Part shown: piece by piece, positions 7,593 to 16,207 of the stretch
Layout of the letters: every line of letters starts with the position of its first letter
Position numbering within the stretch: the stretch's first letter is position 1
Source of the DNA: Syntrophomonas sp. DTU018
GTDB taxonomy: Bacteria > Bacillota > Syntrophomonadia > Syntrophomonadales > Syntrophomonadaceae
Reading direction: 5' to 3'
Length of the DNA stretch: 62,047 nt
NCBI GenBank assembly: GCA_001513155.1
Contig: LFSR01000057.1
Coordinates: 1 to 62,047 of the forward strand
Notes under the pieces: model-generated
Told to the model about the DNA's origin: nothing
Database searches by the model: none
Seen by the model: only the letters and a program-made list of their open reading frames with translations
Position numbers and translations under genes: made by a program

Positions 7593-8513
7593 TTATGGGG
7601 TGTTCATCGACCATGCTGGTGCTGTATCGGGACAATCCTCCGTGTTATTTTCCCACAGTACTTCCTCCGCTTTTCCATTCTTTAGCAGTATCGTTACACT
7701 CTGCTGGTCTCCCAGCCTGCGTTCCTCCAGATAAACCCCTTCGGCGATCTTCACTCTCCGCTGGCAGGTTTTTTTGCCCGGCATGTTCAGCCAGTCAGAG
7801 GAAGTCAAGCGCTCCCGGATTTGACCGGCCATCTTTATCAACCCTTCATCCGGCCTCTGGGGAGTGAGATTGCCCAGCAATTCAGCAAAGCCGGCTGCCA
7901 GCGCCTCCGCAAGTTCAGTGTGAGTCACTGAGTTCCCTGGTATCCAATCGGCCAGGGTAGTCATATGATCGCGCATAGTCTTGCGCAGGCACTGGCGAAA
8001 ACCAGGAGAGGGAACGCGCAGAACCCGGCTCATGGTATCAAAGTCAAAATCCAGCAATAGGTTGCCCACATAAGCTGTACACGCGCCTATGTCCCCTGCC
8101 GCATTGCCGGAACACTTTTTCCCTTCAGCTATCAAGTCAGCAGGAGGCCGGAGATAGGCCGGCAACCCGTACGATTGATAAACCTTGATGGCTGGCTGCA
8201 GGAATTTGGGGTAGAAGCGTTCCCGGCGCAGGGGCAACAAAGGGTTATCCCGGCGCAGTACCAGTTGAAAGAACAATTGGCGGCAGTCCAGGTAGACTAC
8301 ACCGCCACCTGTCTCCCGCCGTATAAGAGGTAAGCTCTGGTCCCGGCAATAGTCCACATCGATTTCCTGTTCCAGGTCATCATGCAGACCCAGGCAGATA
8401 TAAGGGGTGGTGGGATAACATATGATTAAGCCTTCCCTGCCCAGCATAGCCAGGGCATGATAAAAGCATTGCGACTCCCACCAGCTCACTGCTCCCAGGT
8501 TGTAGAAGTCCAT
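7593..8513 (-). CDS. LplA-family lipoate/octanoate ligase or transferase (second copy)
   Basis: A 306-aa member of the biotin/lipoate protein ligase fold. RRETGGGVVYLD (about residue 71) and GKKCSGNAA (about 137) are the acyl-binding motif and catalytic lysine. It is related to, but clearly different from, the 365-aa ligase next door, and its C-terminal part is too short for a full LplB domain. It could be a ligase for the second H-like protein or E2, or an amidotransferase (LipL/LipM-like) moving lipoyl groups between carriers. It has its own site (GGGAGGTAAGCT) and follows the DUF6506 gene by about 25 bp. Confidence 0.8.
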   Translation of the reverse strand: MDFYNLGAVSWWESQCFYHALAMLGREGLIICYPTTPYICLGLHDDLEQEIDVDYCRDQSLPLIRRETGGGVVYLDCRQLFFQLVLRRDNPLLPLRRERFYPKFLQPAIKVYQSYGLPAYLRPPADLIAEGKKCSGNAAGDIGACTAYVGNLLLDFDFDTMSRVLRVPSPGFRQCLRKTMRDHMTTLADWIPGNSVTHTELAEALAAGFAELLGNLTPQRPDEGLIKMAGQIRERLTSSDWLNMPGKKTCQRRVKIAEGVYLEERRLGDQQSVTILLKNGKAEEVLWENNTEDCPDTAPAWSMNTP

Positions 8514-8537
8514 AGCTTACCTCCCGGTCTTCTGTAT

Positions 8538-8840
8538 CTAAAACAGTTCATCGCCGCTCTTGAATCCCAGGCCAGGGTGGTTGTCAAAGCGGACTACACC
8601 TACTACAGCTTTGCCATCCACCGCTTTCTTTACTGCAGCAGTTCCTTCAATACCAAAACCACCACATAATTCAATTGCGCCTACACCTTCATTGACCAGT
8701 TCTTTTGCAGCCTCTGTCGCCATCTGGTAGTCCTTTACTCCTACCACGGTCAGTTCCACTTCCGGTGTATTTACCACCGCCCGGTGTTTACGGGCATCTG
8801 CTTCGGGAGCCACAAATATAAACGCCGCCTTCAATGCCAT
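8538..8840 (-). CDS. DUF6506-like small protein
   Basis: A 100-aa soluble protein (starts MALKAAFIFVAPEADARKHR; ends GVVRFDNHPGLGF). It looks like the DUF6506 family by its start (KAAFIFVAPEAD) and the GAIELCGGFG segment; no function is known to me. The ATG at 8840 has AAAGGAGTGA at good distance and is preferred over the one at 8846. It sits between the HdrD-like and LplA-like genes, within the operon, so a link to lipoyl chemistry is possible but not shown. Confidence 0.65.
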   Translation of the reverse strand: MALKAAFIFVAPEADARKHRAVVNTPEVELTVVGVKDYQMATEAAKELVNEGVGAIELCGGFGIEGTAAVKKAVDGKAVVGVVRFDNHPGLGFKSGDELF

Positions 8841-8878
8841 TCCCATTCACTCCTTTATTAATTAAATCCCATTGAGTA

Positions 8879-10045
8879 TCATTCCATAGCTTCCAGAATC
8901 AACTGGCTTATATCCATAACCCGTACTGGCAGACCCGTCTCACGGATGGCTGCACTCAACATCTGTTCACATTGCTGGCAGGAGGAAACCACAATGGTAG
9001 CTCCAGTTTCCTTTATTTCTTCCACTCTGAGCTTGGTTATTTCTTTGGCCAGCTGCGGATCTACGCTCTGCAAATTTCCGCCTCCGCCGCAGCAGAGGGA
9101 ATCCATACCGTGATGGGCCAGTTCTACAAACCTTACTCCCGGAATGCTGTTAATAATTTTACGGGGAGCATCAAAAATCCCGCCGTTGCGCCCCAGGTCA
9201 CAGGGGTCATGGTAGGTTATTACTTCGTCCAGTTCATTCAGTTGGATGCGATTTTCTTCTATAAGCCGGGCCAGGTATTCAGTAGTATGCAGTACTTCCA
9301 GGTCATATCCGGCTAATTGTTCCCGGCTCTCGTATTTCCAGATGTGGTAACAGGATGCACAGCTTGCCACCAGAGTAGAAATACCCATTTCCTTGATTTT
9401 TTCCACATTATGCCTGCGGAACTCCCGGGCATCATCAGGATAGCCGCTGATAATCAGGGGAAAACCGCAGCACCATTCATCCCCGCCCATGGTGGTAAAG
9501 TCCACCCCTGCTGCGCCAAATATTTCTGCATTGGCCAGGGGTATTTGGGCGGCCTGGGGGAAGAATGAGGAAACGCACCCGACAAAGTAGGCTACTTCCG
9601 CTCCGTCTCTCGGTTCCGCCACATCTGGATCATCTAAATCCTGTGCCCACTCCAGACGGTCTTGGTTGTCGAAGGTGGTAATATTCTTGTTGTCCAGTAT
9701 ATTTTTCCGAATATCCTGCAAGCCTTTAGGATTTTTGCCGCCCTCAGCTATACGGCGCCGCAGTTCTATCCATAGTTCTCTTAAATCAATACTGGTTGAA
9801 CAGACAACGTTACAAGCTCCGCATAGAGTACACTGGGTCACCCGCTGGATAAATTCGTCGCTCAGGGCATTTTTATTTCCCTTAACATAAAGATCCTTGG
9901 CCACTGTGATTTTGCCCCGGGGTGAAGCTGACTCCCATCCAATCACCCGGTAGACCGGACAGCAATTCCGGCAATAACCACACCGGGCGCATATCAAAGC
10001 TTCTTGCTCCAACGTAGTGAACTTATTTTCGTGTTGTGTGCTCAT
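8879..10045 (-). CDS. (Fe-S) oxidoreductase with two CCG domains, HdrD/GlcF-like
   Basis: A 388-aa electron-transfer protein. Two ferredoxin motifs bind [4Fe-4S] clusters (C19-x2-C22-x2-C25-x3-C29-P; C72-x2-C75-x2-C78-x3-C82). Two complete CCG motifs follow: C157-x34-CC-x35-C229-x2-C232 and C282-x35-CC-x36-C356-x2-C359, the spacing of the non-cubane-cluster sites in heterodisulfide reductase HdrB/HdrD. The ATG at 10045 overlaps the stop of the GlcD-like gene (ATGA) and has AAGGGGTGG upstream, so the long upstream reading frame is rejected. It should pair with that flavoprotein. Having both CCG sites complete suggests disulfide chemistry rather than simple glycolate oxidation; a lipoyl disulfide is the obvious local partner (inference). 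Confidence 0.9.
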   Translation of the reverse strand: MSTQHENKFTTLEQEALICARCGYCRNCCPVYRVIGWESASPRGKITVAKDLYVKGNKNALSDEFIQRVTQCTLCGACNVVCSTSIDLRELWIELRRRIAEGGKNPKGLQDIRKNILDNKNITTFDNQDRLEWAQDLDDPDVAEPRDGAEVAYFVGCVSSFFPQAAQIPLANAEIFGAAGVDFTTMGGDEWCCGFPLIISGYPDDAREFRRHNVEKIKEMGISTLVASCASCYHIWKYESREQLAGYDLEVLHTTEYLARLIEENRIQLNELDEVITYHDPCDLGRNGGIFDAPRKIINSIPGVRFVELAHHGMDSLCCGGGGNLQSVDPQLAKEITKLRVEEIKETGATIVVSSCQQCEQMLSAAIRETGLPVRVMDISQLILEAME

Positions 10046-11496
10046 CTGCGACCACCCCTTCCTGCTGCCCTTATCAGTCCTGCCATTACATTTGCGCCTA
10101 TACCAAAAGTAAATGGATGGAACAGCAAGGGGTAGCGGTATACTTTGCCGGGATTCAATATGCCCCTGGGATCCAATCGCTTCTTCCGTTCTCTCAGTTC
10201 CGCCAGCTCTTTTCGGGAATAAATACGGGTAATATATGGGCTGTTCCAAAGTCCGATTCCGTATGGATGCCCGCCGTACCGGAAGCCAACATCCTGAATT
10301 TTCTTAGTTAAACCGAGACTGAACATATAATTAATAGTGTTTACTTCATTAGCATAGAACATGGTCATAACGGTAACATATTCTGGTGTAACCACATGCC
10401 CGTAAGACATAAAACGAATACCGTACTTGGAAGACATTGCAGCAATGTCAGCCAGGTAACCTGACACTTCTTTGATGGGAAGCCAAACTTCTCCGCCCAA
10501 TACACTTGGTCCGCCTCGTTTTAACCGCAGGGCTTTGAACCTTTCTTCCCACTCCAGATCCGCCATCTCGCCAGGCATCATTTTCACCTTGGGATGTTGA
10601 TCGACTATTCTGCGGATGATGTCTTCCGCCTGATCCAGTTCCTGCTCGGCTCCTTCATAATCAACCTGTAAAAGACATCCCTCGCCAACCTCATCCGGGA
10701 TCAGTCCCAAGGCGTGCATTCCCTGTACACAGGCTGGATCGGTAAAATGTAAGTTGTAGGGGATGACGGGAGCATCTTTTACTTCCTTTAATACCTGGGC
10801 CATTTCTGGTACGCTGTCCATCTTTAAAAGAAAGTGTTTCATGGGGTTAAGTTTGCGAACTTCCAGCTCTAACCAGGTTACAATACCGAGAGTGCCCTCC
10901 GAACCAGCAAACCAGCTCAAAGGGGGATCTGTATCCGGGGTAACCGCTATCGTGTCGCCGGTGGCCAGAACCACTTGGGCAGACTTAACCTGAGACAGCA
11001 GACTGCCGTATTTCAAACTGCCGATACCATATCCCATCATGCAAAACCACCCGCCGATGGTGGCTACCGGAGCGCTGCTGGGATAAGATTTTTCCGTTAA
11101 GCCCCGGCGTTTTAAATAATCATCAAGTTCGCTCCAAGTGGTGCCAGCCTGCACAGTAACCGTCATCCGCTCTTCATTTAAACCCACCACGCCTCTGAGC
11201 AGGTTAAGGTCCATAACTATGCCGCCCTTGACAGGAATGGAATCAAAATATGTGGTGGAAGCACCTGCTCTCGGGGTTACCGGAATATTTTCTTTCCAGG
11301 CTATCCTCAGTATTTCAGCAACCTCTTCTTCATTGGCGGGACGCACCACCAGGTCCGGCATGGTTTTAAAAAGGGGATCCACCATGAGAGCCGGTACCGG
11401 TGCCAGATCCCGGGTATACAAGTTTCGTTCAAAAGGAGAATCGTTAGCCCGGTCACCGTATTTGTGCTTTATTTCCTCCACTATTTCAGGTTTCAT
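10042..11496 (-). CDS. FAD-binding oxidoreductase, GlcD/lactate-dehydrogenase-like
   Basis: A 484-aa flavoprotein of the PCMH/VAO family: FAD-binding domain in residues about 45-225 (VVRPANEEEVAEILRIA, TPRAGASTTY, MTVTVQAGTTWSEL, GSEGTLGIVT), then the FAD-oxidase C domain ending in the family signature RLDPRGILNPGKVY. Members oxidise 2-hydroxyacids such as lactate or glycolate and pass electrons to an iron-sulfur partner, here the overlapping HdrD/GlcF-like gene. No membrane segment is seen. It lies between a GcvH-like gene and the iron-sulfur gene, so its electron donor or acceptor may be a lipoyl protein. Substrate unknown. Confidence 0.88.
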   Translation of the reverse strand: MKPEIVEEIKHKYGDRANDSPFERNLYTRDLAPVPALMVDPLFKTMPDLVVRPANEEEVAEILRIAWKENIPVTPRAGASTTYFDSIPVKGGIVMDLNLLRGVVGLNEERMTVTVQAGTTWSELDDYLKRRGLTEKSYPSSAPVATIGGWFCMMGYGIGSLKYGSLLSQVKSAQVVLATGDTIAVTPDTDPPLSWFAGSEGTLGIVTWLELEVRKLNPMKHFLLKMDSVPEMAQVLKEVKDAPVIPYNLHFTDPACVQGMHALGLIPDEVGEGCLLQVDYEGAEQELDQAEDIIRRIVDQHPKVKMMPGEMADLEWEERFKALRLKRGGPSVLGGEVWLPIKEVSGYLADIAAMSSKYGIRFMSYGHVVTPEYVTVMTMFYANEVNTINYMFSLGLTKKIQDVGFRYGGHPYGIGLWNSPYITRIYSRKELAELRERKKRLDPRGILNPGKVYRYPLLFHPFTFGIGANVMAGLIRAAGRGGRR

Positions 11497-11523
11497 TTTT
11501 TACCCTCCCTAACCGGACCTTAC

Positions 11524-11949
11524 TTACTGTGCATGCTTGGCTATTTCCTCTTTAACCCACTCCACTGCTTTTTCTCCATAAAGCAGAGCTTTCAATCCAT
11601 TTTCCAGGTCCTCGGGTTCCATTACCGCGATCCACCCTGCACCATATGGATCTTCATTCAATGGACGGGGATTGGACGCCAAATCCTTATTTACTTCTAC
11701 GACTTTGCCCTTCATGGGTACCAAAATCTTTCCTGCCCATTTGCCAGATTGCAGGCTTGCCAGGGTTTTACCGGCTTCCAGCACTTTATCCACCCGGGGA
11801 ATCCGGATGAAGGTAATCTCTCCCGCTAACTGCTGCATGAAGTCAGTTATGCCGATTCTGATTTTGGACCCTTCTACTTTGACCCAGGCATGGTCGGTGG
11901 TATAGTAAAGGTCATCGGGCATTTCATACTTATTTTCAATCGTGGCCAA
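11524..11949 (-). CDS. GcvH-like lipoyl carrier protein 2
   Basis: A 141-aa GcvH-like protein (144 aa if the GTG at 11958 is used). The TTG at 11949 is preferred since AGGAGG lies eight bases upstream, while the GTG overlaps it. Fold motifs are TTDHAWVKVEG, GITDFMQQLAGE, VPMKGKVVEVN and EDPYGAGW. The lipoyl lysine is in LQSGKWAG, sharing the SGKW core with H-like protein 1 and unlike the S-V-K-A core of glycine-cleavage H proteins. It overlaps the lipA end by 14 bp and precedes the GlcD-like gene, which suggests that LipB/LipA lipoylate it and the flavin/iron-sulfur pair uses it. Confidence 0.88.
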   Translation of the reverse strand: MATIENKYEMPDDLYYTTDHAWVKVEGSKIRIGITDFMQQLAGEITFIRIPRVDKVLEAGKTLASLQSGKWAGKILVPMKGKVVEVNKDLASNPRPLNEDPYGAGWIAVMEPEDLENGLKALLYGEKAVEWVKEEIAKHAQ

Positions 11950-12835
11950 CCTCTTCACCTCCTCTTCTCCTGTATATGCTGCGCAACTTATCCATGGTCT
12001 GGCTGGCCATATAAGAGCTTCTTACCAGCGGTCCGGCATGAACTGCGTCAAACCCCATATCATACCCGATTTGCTCCAGTTGCGCGAAAGTGTCGGGAGT
12101 GATATAGTCAACCACCGGAAGATGCTGGGGTGAAGGGCAAAGATACTGTCCCAAAGTCACCACATGGCAGCCGACTTCCCGGAGTTCGGCCATAACCCGG
12201 ATAACTTCCGGGATGGTTTCCCCAAGTCCCAGCATTAATCCTGACTTGGTAAGGATGTTTTCATCTGCGGCATTTACGCGGTGCAAGAGTTCCAGGGATC
12301 TGGAATATACGGCCTGAGGGCGCACAACAGGGTACAGCCGGGGAACGGTTTCTACGTTGTGGTTGATAACATCCGGCCTGGCTTCTATGACCTGGTTTAA
12401 TGCCTCAAAATCTCCCCGGAAATCCGGAATCAGCACCTCCACCGTGGCTTCCGGAACTTCTCGCCGCAGGGCTCTGATGGTAGCGGCAAAATGCCCTGCA
12501 CCTCCGTCGGGCAGGTCATCCCTGGTAACCGAGGTCACCACCACATGCTTTAACCCCAGCTGCCGGGCGGTTAACGCCACCGCCTCTGGTTCATTTTTAT
12601 CCACTGGTGCCGGTCGCCCGGGAGTAACCGCACAAAACCTGCAATTACGGGTACATACATCACCTAAGATCATAAAAGTACAGATTCTGTTGCCGAAACA
12701 CTCTCCTATGTTCGGGCAATCGGCGCTTTCGCATACCGTATGGAGATGACCTGCATCCAGCAGCCGCTTCATCCTCATCAGTTCGTCTTCGTCCGGCGCC
12801 GGCAAAGTAAGCCACTCCGGCCTATCCAGCTTCAT
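11936..12835 (-). CDS. lipA: lipoyl synthase LipA
   Basis: A 299-aa radical SAM enzyme that inserts two sulfurs into protein-bound octanoate. The N-terminal auxiliary cluster motif C35-x4-C40-x5-C46, the radical SAM motif C61-x3-C65-x2-C68 and the C-terminal R-S-S-Y (about residue 276-279) that ligates the auxiliary cluster are all present. Length is normal. It starts inside the end of lipB (14-bp overlap, AAGGAGGATGGCAA upstream), so the two are coupled. It gives the operon a classical route next to the LipS1/LipS2-like pair. Confidence 0.97.
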   Translation of the reverse strand: MKLDRPEWLTLPAPDEDELMRMKRLLDAGHLHTVCESADCPNIGECFGNRICTFMILGDVCTRNCRFCAVTPGRPAPVDKNEPEAVALTARQLGLKHVVVTSVTRDDLPDGGAGHFAATIRALRREVPEATVEVLIPDFRGDFEALNQVIEARPDVINHNVETVPRLYPVVRPQAVYSRSLELLHRVNAADENILTKSGLMLGLGETIPEVIRVMAELREVGCHVVTLGQYLCPSPQHLPVVDYITPDTFAQLEQIGYDMGFDAVHAGPLVRSSYMASQTMDKLRSIYRRRGGEEVGHD

Positions 12836-13514
12836 TTGCCATCCTCCTTAAGTCTTCCGGGTCTACATCCTCCAGCAGGAGATCGAAAACCTCACTGAAC
12901 TGGCGGCGCATCTCCTGGCGTACTGCAGCAATGTCAACCGGGTGGTCTAAGAGCTGTTCCATTGAAGTAACTCCATAATTGGAGATTCCACAGGGAATAA
13001 TAAGGGAAAAATGCTGCATCTTGGGACACACATTCAACGATACCCCGTGCATGGTAACCCAGTTCTGAACTCCGATTCCTTCTTGCGCAATCTTGGCTGA
13101 CCCTACCCAGACGCCAGGATAGCCCGGTTTGCGCCCCGCAGTTATTCCATAATGTTTCAGGGTACGAATAATAACTTCCTCAAGCCGGCGGGCATAGGCA
13201 TGAACGTCACAACCGTAATCGTTCAGGTCGATAATCGGGTAGCATATCAGCTGGCCCGGCCCATGATAGGTGACGTCTCCTCCCCGGTCGGTTTCATATA
13301 CAGCTATACCTTGCTGATTCAGCTGCTCATCATCTGCCAGGATGTGTTCGAAACCGCCTTTGCGGCCCACGGTAAAACAAGGATGGTGTTCAAGAAAAAT
13401 TACCGTGTCCGGGATAATCCCCTGGCGCCGGGCGGCATTGAGGCTGTGCTGGAGCCTCAATGCGGTATCGTATTCTTCTAAACCCAGTTCTAAACAGTAT
13501 CCGTGCCCGCTCAT
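12822..13514 (-). CDS. lipB: octanoyl-ACP:protein octanoyltransferase LipB
   Basis: A 230-aa LipB. It moves octanoate from acyl carrier protein to the target lysine of lipoyl domains. Seen are the RGGDVTYHGPGQLICYPI core (about residue 77), the conserved lysine in GSAKIA (about 139) and the catalytic cysteine in IIPCGI (about 172). It follows the AhpD-like gene and overlaps lipA. The substrate is likely the E2 and/or the second GcvH-like protein of the same operon. Confidence 0.96.
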   Translation of the reverse strand: MSGHGYCLELGLEEYDTALRLQHSLNAARRQGIIPDTVIFLEHHPCFTVGRKGGFEHILADDEQLNQQGIAVYETDRGGDVTYHGPGQLICYPIIDLNDYGCDVHAYARRLEEVIIRTLKHYGITAGRKPGYPGVWVGSAKIAQEGIGVQNWVTMHGVSLNVCPKMQHFSLIIPCGISNYGVTSMEQLLDHPVDIAAVRQEMRRQFSEVFDLLLEDVDPEDLRRMANEAG

Positions 13515-13552
13515 GCCTTCTTCTCCGCTTCATGCCAGCTAATTTTGTTACA

Positions 13553-13897
13553 TTACTCAAATGCTTCCAGAGCTTTCATGATCGTGGTGGACAGGTAAGC
13601 CATGGACGGCGAACCACCAAAGGCCACTGCCACAGCAGCCGCCTCCAGAATTTCTTCCCGGGTGGCCCCTTCGTTGAGGGCTTGCTTGACATGCAGGTTC
13701 ATGCAGTACTCACACCGGGCATACAGGGCTATAGCTAGTCCAATGAGTTCCTTGTATTTCCTTTCCAGCTCACCTTCCACATAGCAAGCCTGGTCCATCT
13801 GGACAAAAGCTGCGTTAAGTTCAGGCAATTCATCTCCCACCTGAGCCATGCCTTCAAACAGTTCTTCCATCAGTTCGTTAGGATCTTTCGCCATCAT
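13553..13897 (-). CDS. AhpD/carboxymuconolactone-decarboxylase-like protein
   Basis: A 114-aa alpha-helical CMD-family protein with the redox CxxC and histidine of AhpD (RCEYCMNLHVKQAL, about residues 61-74). AhpD of mycobacteria takes electrons from the lipoyl group of E2 and passes them to a peroxidase. The position directly after the E2 gene here makes a thiol exchange with E2 or the H-like proteins likely, but no AhpC or E3 gene is in the window. A role as plain CMD-family protein cannot be excluded. The ATG may be 13897 or 13894. Confidence 0.8.
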   Translation of the reverse strand: MMAKDPNELMEELFEGMAQVGDELPELNAAFVQMDQACYVEGELERKYKELIGLAIALYARCEYCMNLHVKQALNEGATREEILEAAAVAVAFGGSPSMAYLSTTIMKALEAFE

Positions 13898-13919
13898 AAA
13901 ACCCTCCAGTACCGGTTTT

Positions 13920-15089
13920 TTATATGAATATCTTGTAGGGCTGTTCGATCAGCTCCAGAAGTACGGCTAGGAATTCTGCCGCCGGTGCCCCGTCGATAAC
14001 CCGATGGTCAAAGGACAATGAAAGGCCCATCATCGGCCGGATTACAATCTGCCCGTCTACCACTACCGGTCTGTCCACCGTTCGACCTACTCCCAGAATA
14101 GCGGACTCCGGCTGGTTGATGATGGGGGTAAACCAGTCTACTGAACCCCAGGCTCCTACGTTGGTAATGGTAAAGGTTCCGCCCACCATTTCATCGGGAT
14201 CCAGCTTATTTTTCCGGGCCCGTTTGGCCAGATCCTTTACTTCCTTGCTGACCTCAGCCAGGCTTTTCTTGTTGGCGTTTCTTACCACCGGCACAATCAG
14301 CCCGTCATCAAGGGCTACGGCCACACCGATGTTGATATCTTCCAGCACTTTAATTTCGTCGCCGTCCAGGGTGACATTAATGTTAGGTTTAATTTCCAAA
14401 GCCCTGGCTACTGCTTTAACCAGCAAGTCGGTGATGGAGATCTTGTCCTTGTCCTTGAGCCCATTGTTCAGGGTTTTGCGGAGGGCCAACAGGTTGGAAA
14501 TATCCACGCTCACATGGTGGGTAACTTTGGGGGCCACAGACCAGCTGTGAGCCATGTTTTCACCAATCGCTCGTCTCATTCCCTCATAGGGAATAACCTC
14601 CCGGCAAGTGCACACATAACCGGCAGATACGCCCTCCTCGATGGCTTTTTCCACGTCCTCTTTGGTAATGCGGCCTTCTGGTCCGGTTCCCACAATACAT
14701 GTGTAGTCAATACCGTGTTCTTCGGCCAGCTTTTTGGCTGCCGGGGAAATCTTCACCCTCTTTCCGGCTGCTGCCTGGCCTGCCGGAGCTCCGCTTTGGG
14801 CAGCCGCAGCCGGTGCTCCTGCCCCGGCCAGGATGGCAGAAATGTCCTCACCGGCTTCACCAATGACTCCCATCAGTCCGCCCACCGGCAGTTTTGTTCC
14901 CTTGGGAGCAACTATTTTCAATAAAATGCCGTCAGCCGGGGACTCTACCTTGTTGGTGATCTTCTCGGTCATGACCTCGACCACCGGTTCCCCCTTCTTC
15001 ACGGCATCGCCTTCATTTTTCAGCCACTTGCCCACGGTTCCCGTCTTCATGGACAGTCCCATTTTAGGCATGGTAATTGCTGTCGCCAT
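13920..15089 (-). CDS. acoC: 2-oxoacid/acetoin dehydrogenase E2 (acyltransferase)
   Basis: A 389-aa dihydrolipoamide acyltransferase. Order: a single lipoyl domain (residues 1-78, lipoyl lysine in TEKITNKVESPADG), an Ala/Gly-rich linker, a peripheral-subunit-binding domain (about 112-147, ISPAAKKLAEEHG...EGRITKEDV) and the catalytic core ending in the active-site SFDHRVIDGAPAAEF. The PSBD normally anchors E3, but no E3 gene is present. The neighbouring E1alpha, E1beta and AcoX genes favour an acetoin-type complex over pyruvate dehydrogenase; the symbol is by this context. Confidence 0.9.
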   Translation of the reverse strand: MATAITMPKMGLSMKTGTVGKWLKNEGDAVKKGEPVVEVMTEKITNKVESPADGILLKIVAPKGTKLPVGGLMGVIGEAGEDISAILAGAGAPAAAAQSGAPAGQAAAGKRVKISPAAKKLAEEHGIDYTCIVGTGPEGRITKEDVEKAIEEGVSAGYVCTCREVIPYEGMRRAIGENMAHSWSVAPKVTHHVSVDISNLLALRKTLNNGLKDKDKISITDLLVKAVARALEIKPNINVTLDGDEIKVLEDINIGVAVALDDGLIVPVVRNANKKSLAEVSKEVKDLAKRARKNKLDPDEMVGGTFTITNVGAWGSVDWFTPIINQPESAILGVGRTVDRPVVVDGQIVIRPMMGLSLSFDHRVIDGAPAAEFLAVLLELIEQPYKIFI

Positions 15090-16124
15090 CTAAGCTTCCT
15101 CCTTTAGCCTCCGTACAAGTTTGGTGACTGCGTCCCCGCGAAAACAGCCCCGGAGCGCTGCCTGCCGCAGTGCTGCTCTGACGTCTATCACCCTGGGTCC
15201 TTCAAAGGTAAGCTTAATTGTGGCTTCGTCTCCTTCCCTTACCTCCAGTTCCCTCTCGCCGTCCAGAGCTATTAAGCAGGGCACGTCCTTCACCTTGATT
15301 TCTTCATTCAATTCAATGTGCCGGTAGTTCCTGACCCTCAGCGGTTCCACCAATCCGGGGGCAATGGGTGCCAGCAGGTTGGCCTCACCCGGCTCAACTT
15401 CCATGACCAGTCCTCTTTCTTCCATAATCCCCACTGGTTCCAGAACACCGGCAATTGATGAAATTCCTATATTGTGCGCCTCGCCCCGGGTTACCACCAC
15501 CTGCCGGATACGCTCTGCATCCCAGACCGCCCGGGAGCCGATAAAAGTGTCCTTGAGAATTACCGCATCGATAAGAGCTATGTCAGCCGGAGTTCCATTC
15601 AGATAGATGACCAATTTTTTGGTCGGGTGTATGGCCGGGGTGTCACAGACCCAGCCTTGAGCCACTACACCGGCCGCCAAACCGGCGGAAGTTCCTTCTA
15701 TCATCTCAGGAAACACGTTGTTGGTTCCGGTGGAAATAGGGAGGAGAGGAATTTCGCCGCATCCCTTGGCCACCATCCGGTTGGTACCGTCGCCGCCCAG
15801 GGTTATAATGCAGCCAACCCCGGACCGCTGGAGTTCCAAAGCTGCCTGGTATGAATCCTCTTGAGTTCCGGTTAGTTCGATGTCCGCACAAACTATATCC
15901 ATGGGCAGCCGGTGACGACTGCCAATACCATCAGCAGCTTTGGGAACAATTCCATAATAATCGGGCATATAGATTACTTCTTCCACTCCTGTGGCAGCTA
16001 AAGCCAGTAAAACCCTGCGCACAATGCTGACCTTTTCCTGATTGTCAAAGACCGTTCCATAGGCTACAAGCCGGCGAATATCCTTACCAGATGCCGGGTT
16101 GGCTATAATTCCTACCTTGCTCAT
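15090..16124 (-). CDS. acoX: AcoX-like ATP-NAD kinase family protein
   Basis: A 344-aa protein of the ATP-NAD/AcoX kinase fold: IIANPASGKDIRR at the N terminus and the GGDGTNRMVAKG nucleotide motif near residue 116. AcoX genes accompany acetoin dehydrogenase clusters in many bacteria, though their function is still uncertain. It lies between E1beta and E2 in the same operon and directly abuts the E2 gene. This is one of the better reasons to call the complex acetoin-type. Confidence 0.85.
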   Translation of the reverse strand: MSKVGIIANPASGKDIRRLVAYGTVFDNQEKVSIVRRVLLALAATGVEEVIYMPDYYGIVPKAADGIGSRHRLPMDIVCADIELTGTQEDSYQAALELQRSGVGCIITLGGDGTNRMVAKGCGEIPLLPISTGTNNVFPEMIEGTSAGLAAGVVAQGWVCDTPAIHPTKKLVIYLNGTPADIALIDAVILKDTFIGSRAVWDAERIRQVVVTRGEAHNIGISSIAGVLEPVGIMEERGLVMEVEPGEANLLAPIAPGLVEPLRVRNYRHIELNEEIKVKDVPCLIALDGERELEVREGDEATIKLTFEGPRVIDVRAALRQAALRGCFRGDAVTKLVRRLKEEA

Positions 16125-16207
16125 TCCTCGTTCTCCCCTTAATATCAGACTTGGGGTGCCGGCATTCAGGGAGCGCAGCCCGCCCCCTGGATGCCGGCTC
16201 CGGCTGG

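Noticed and set aside
7082-11958. Glycine cleavage system
   Set aside because: Only H-like proteins are present; no P or T protein gene, and the lipoyl-site core differs.
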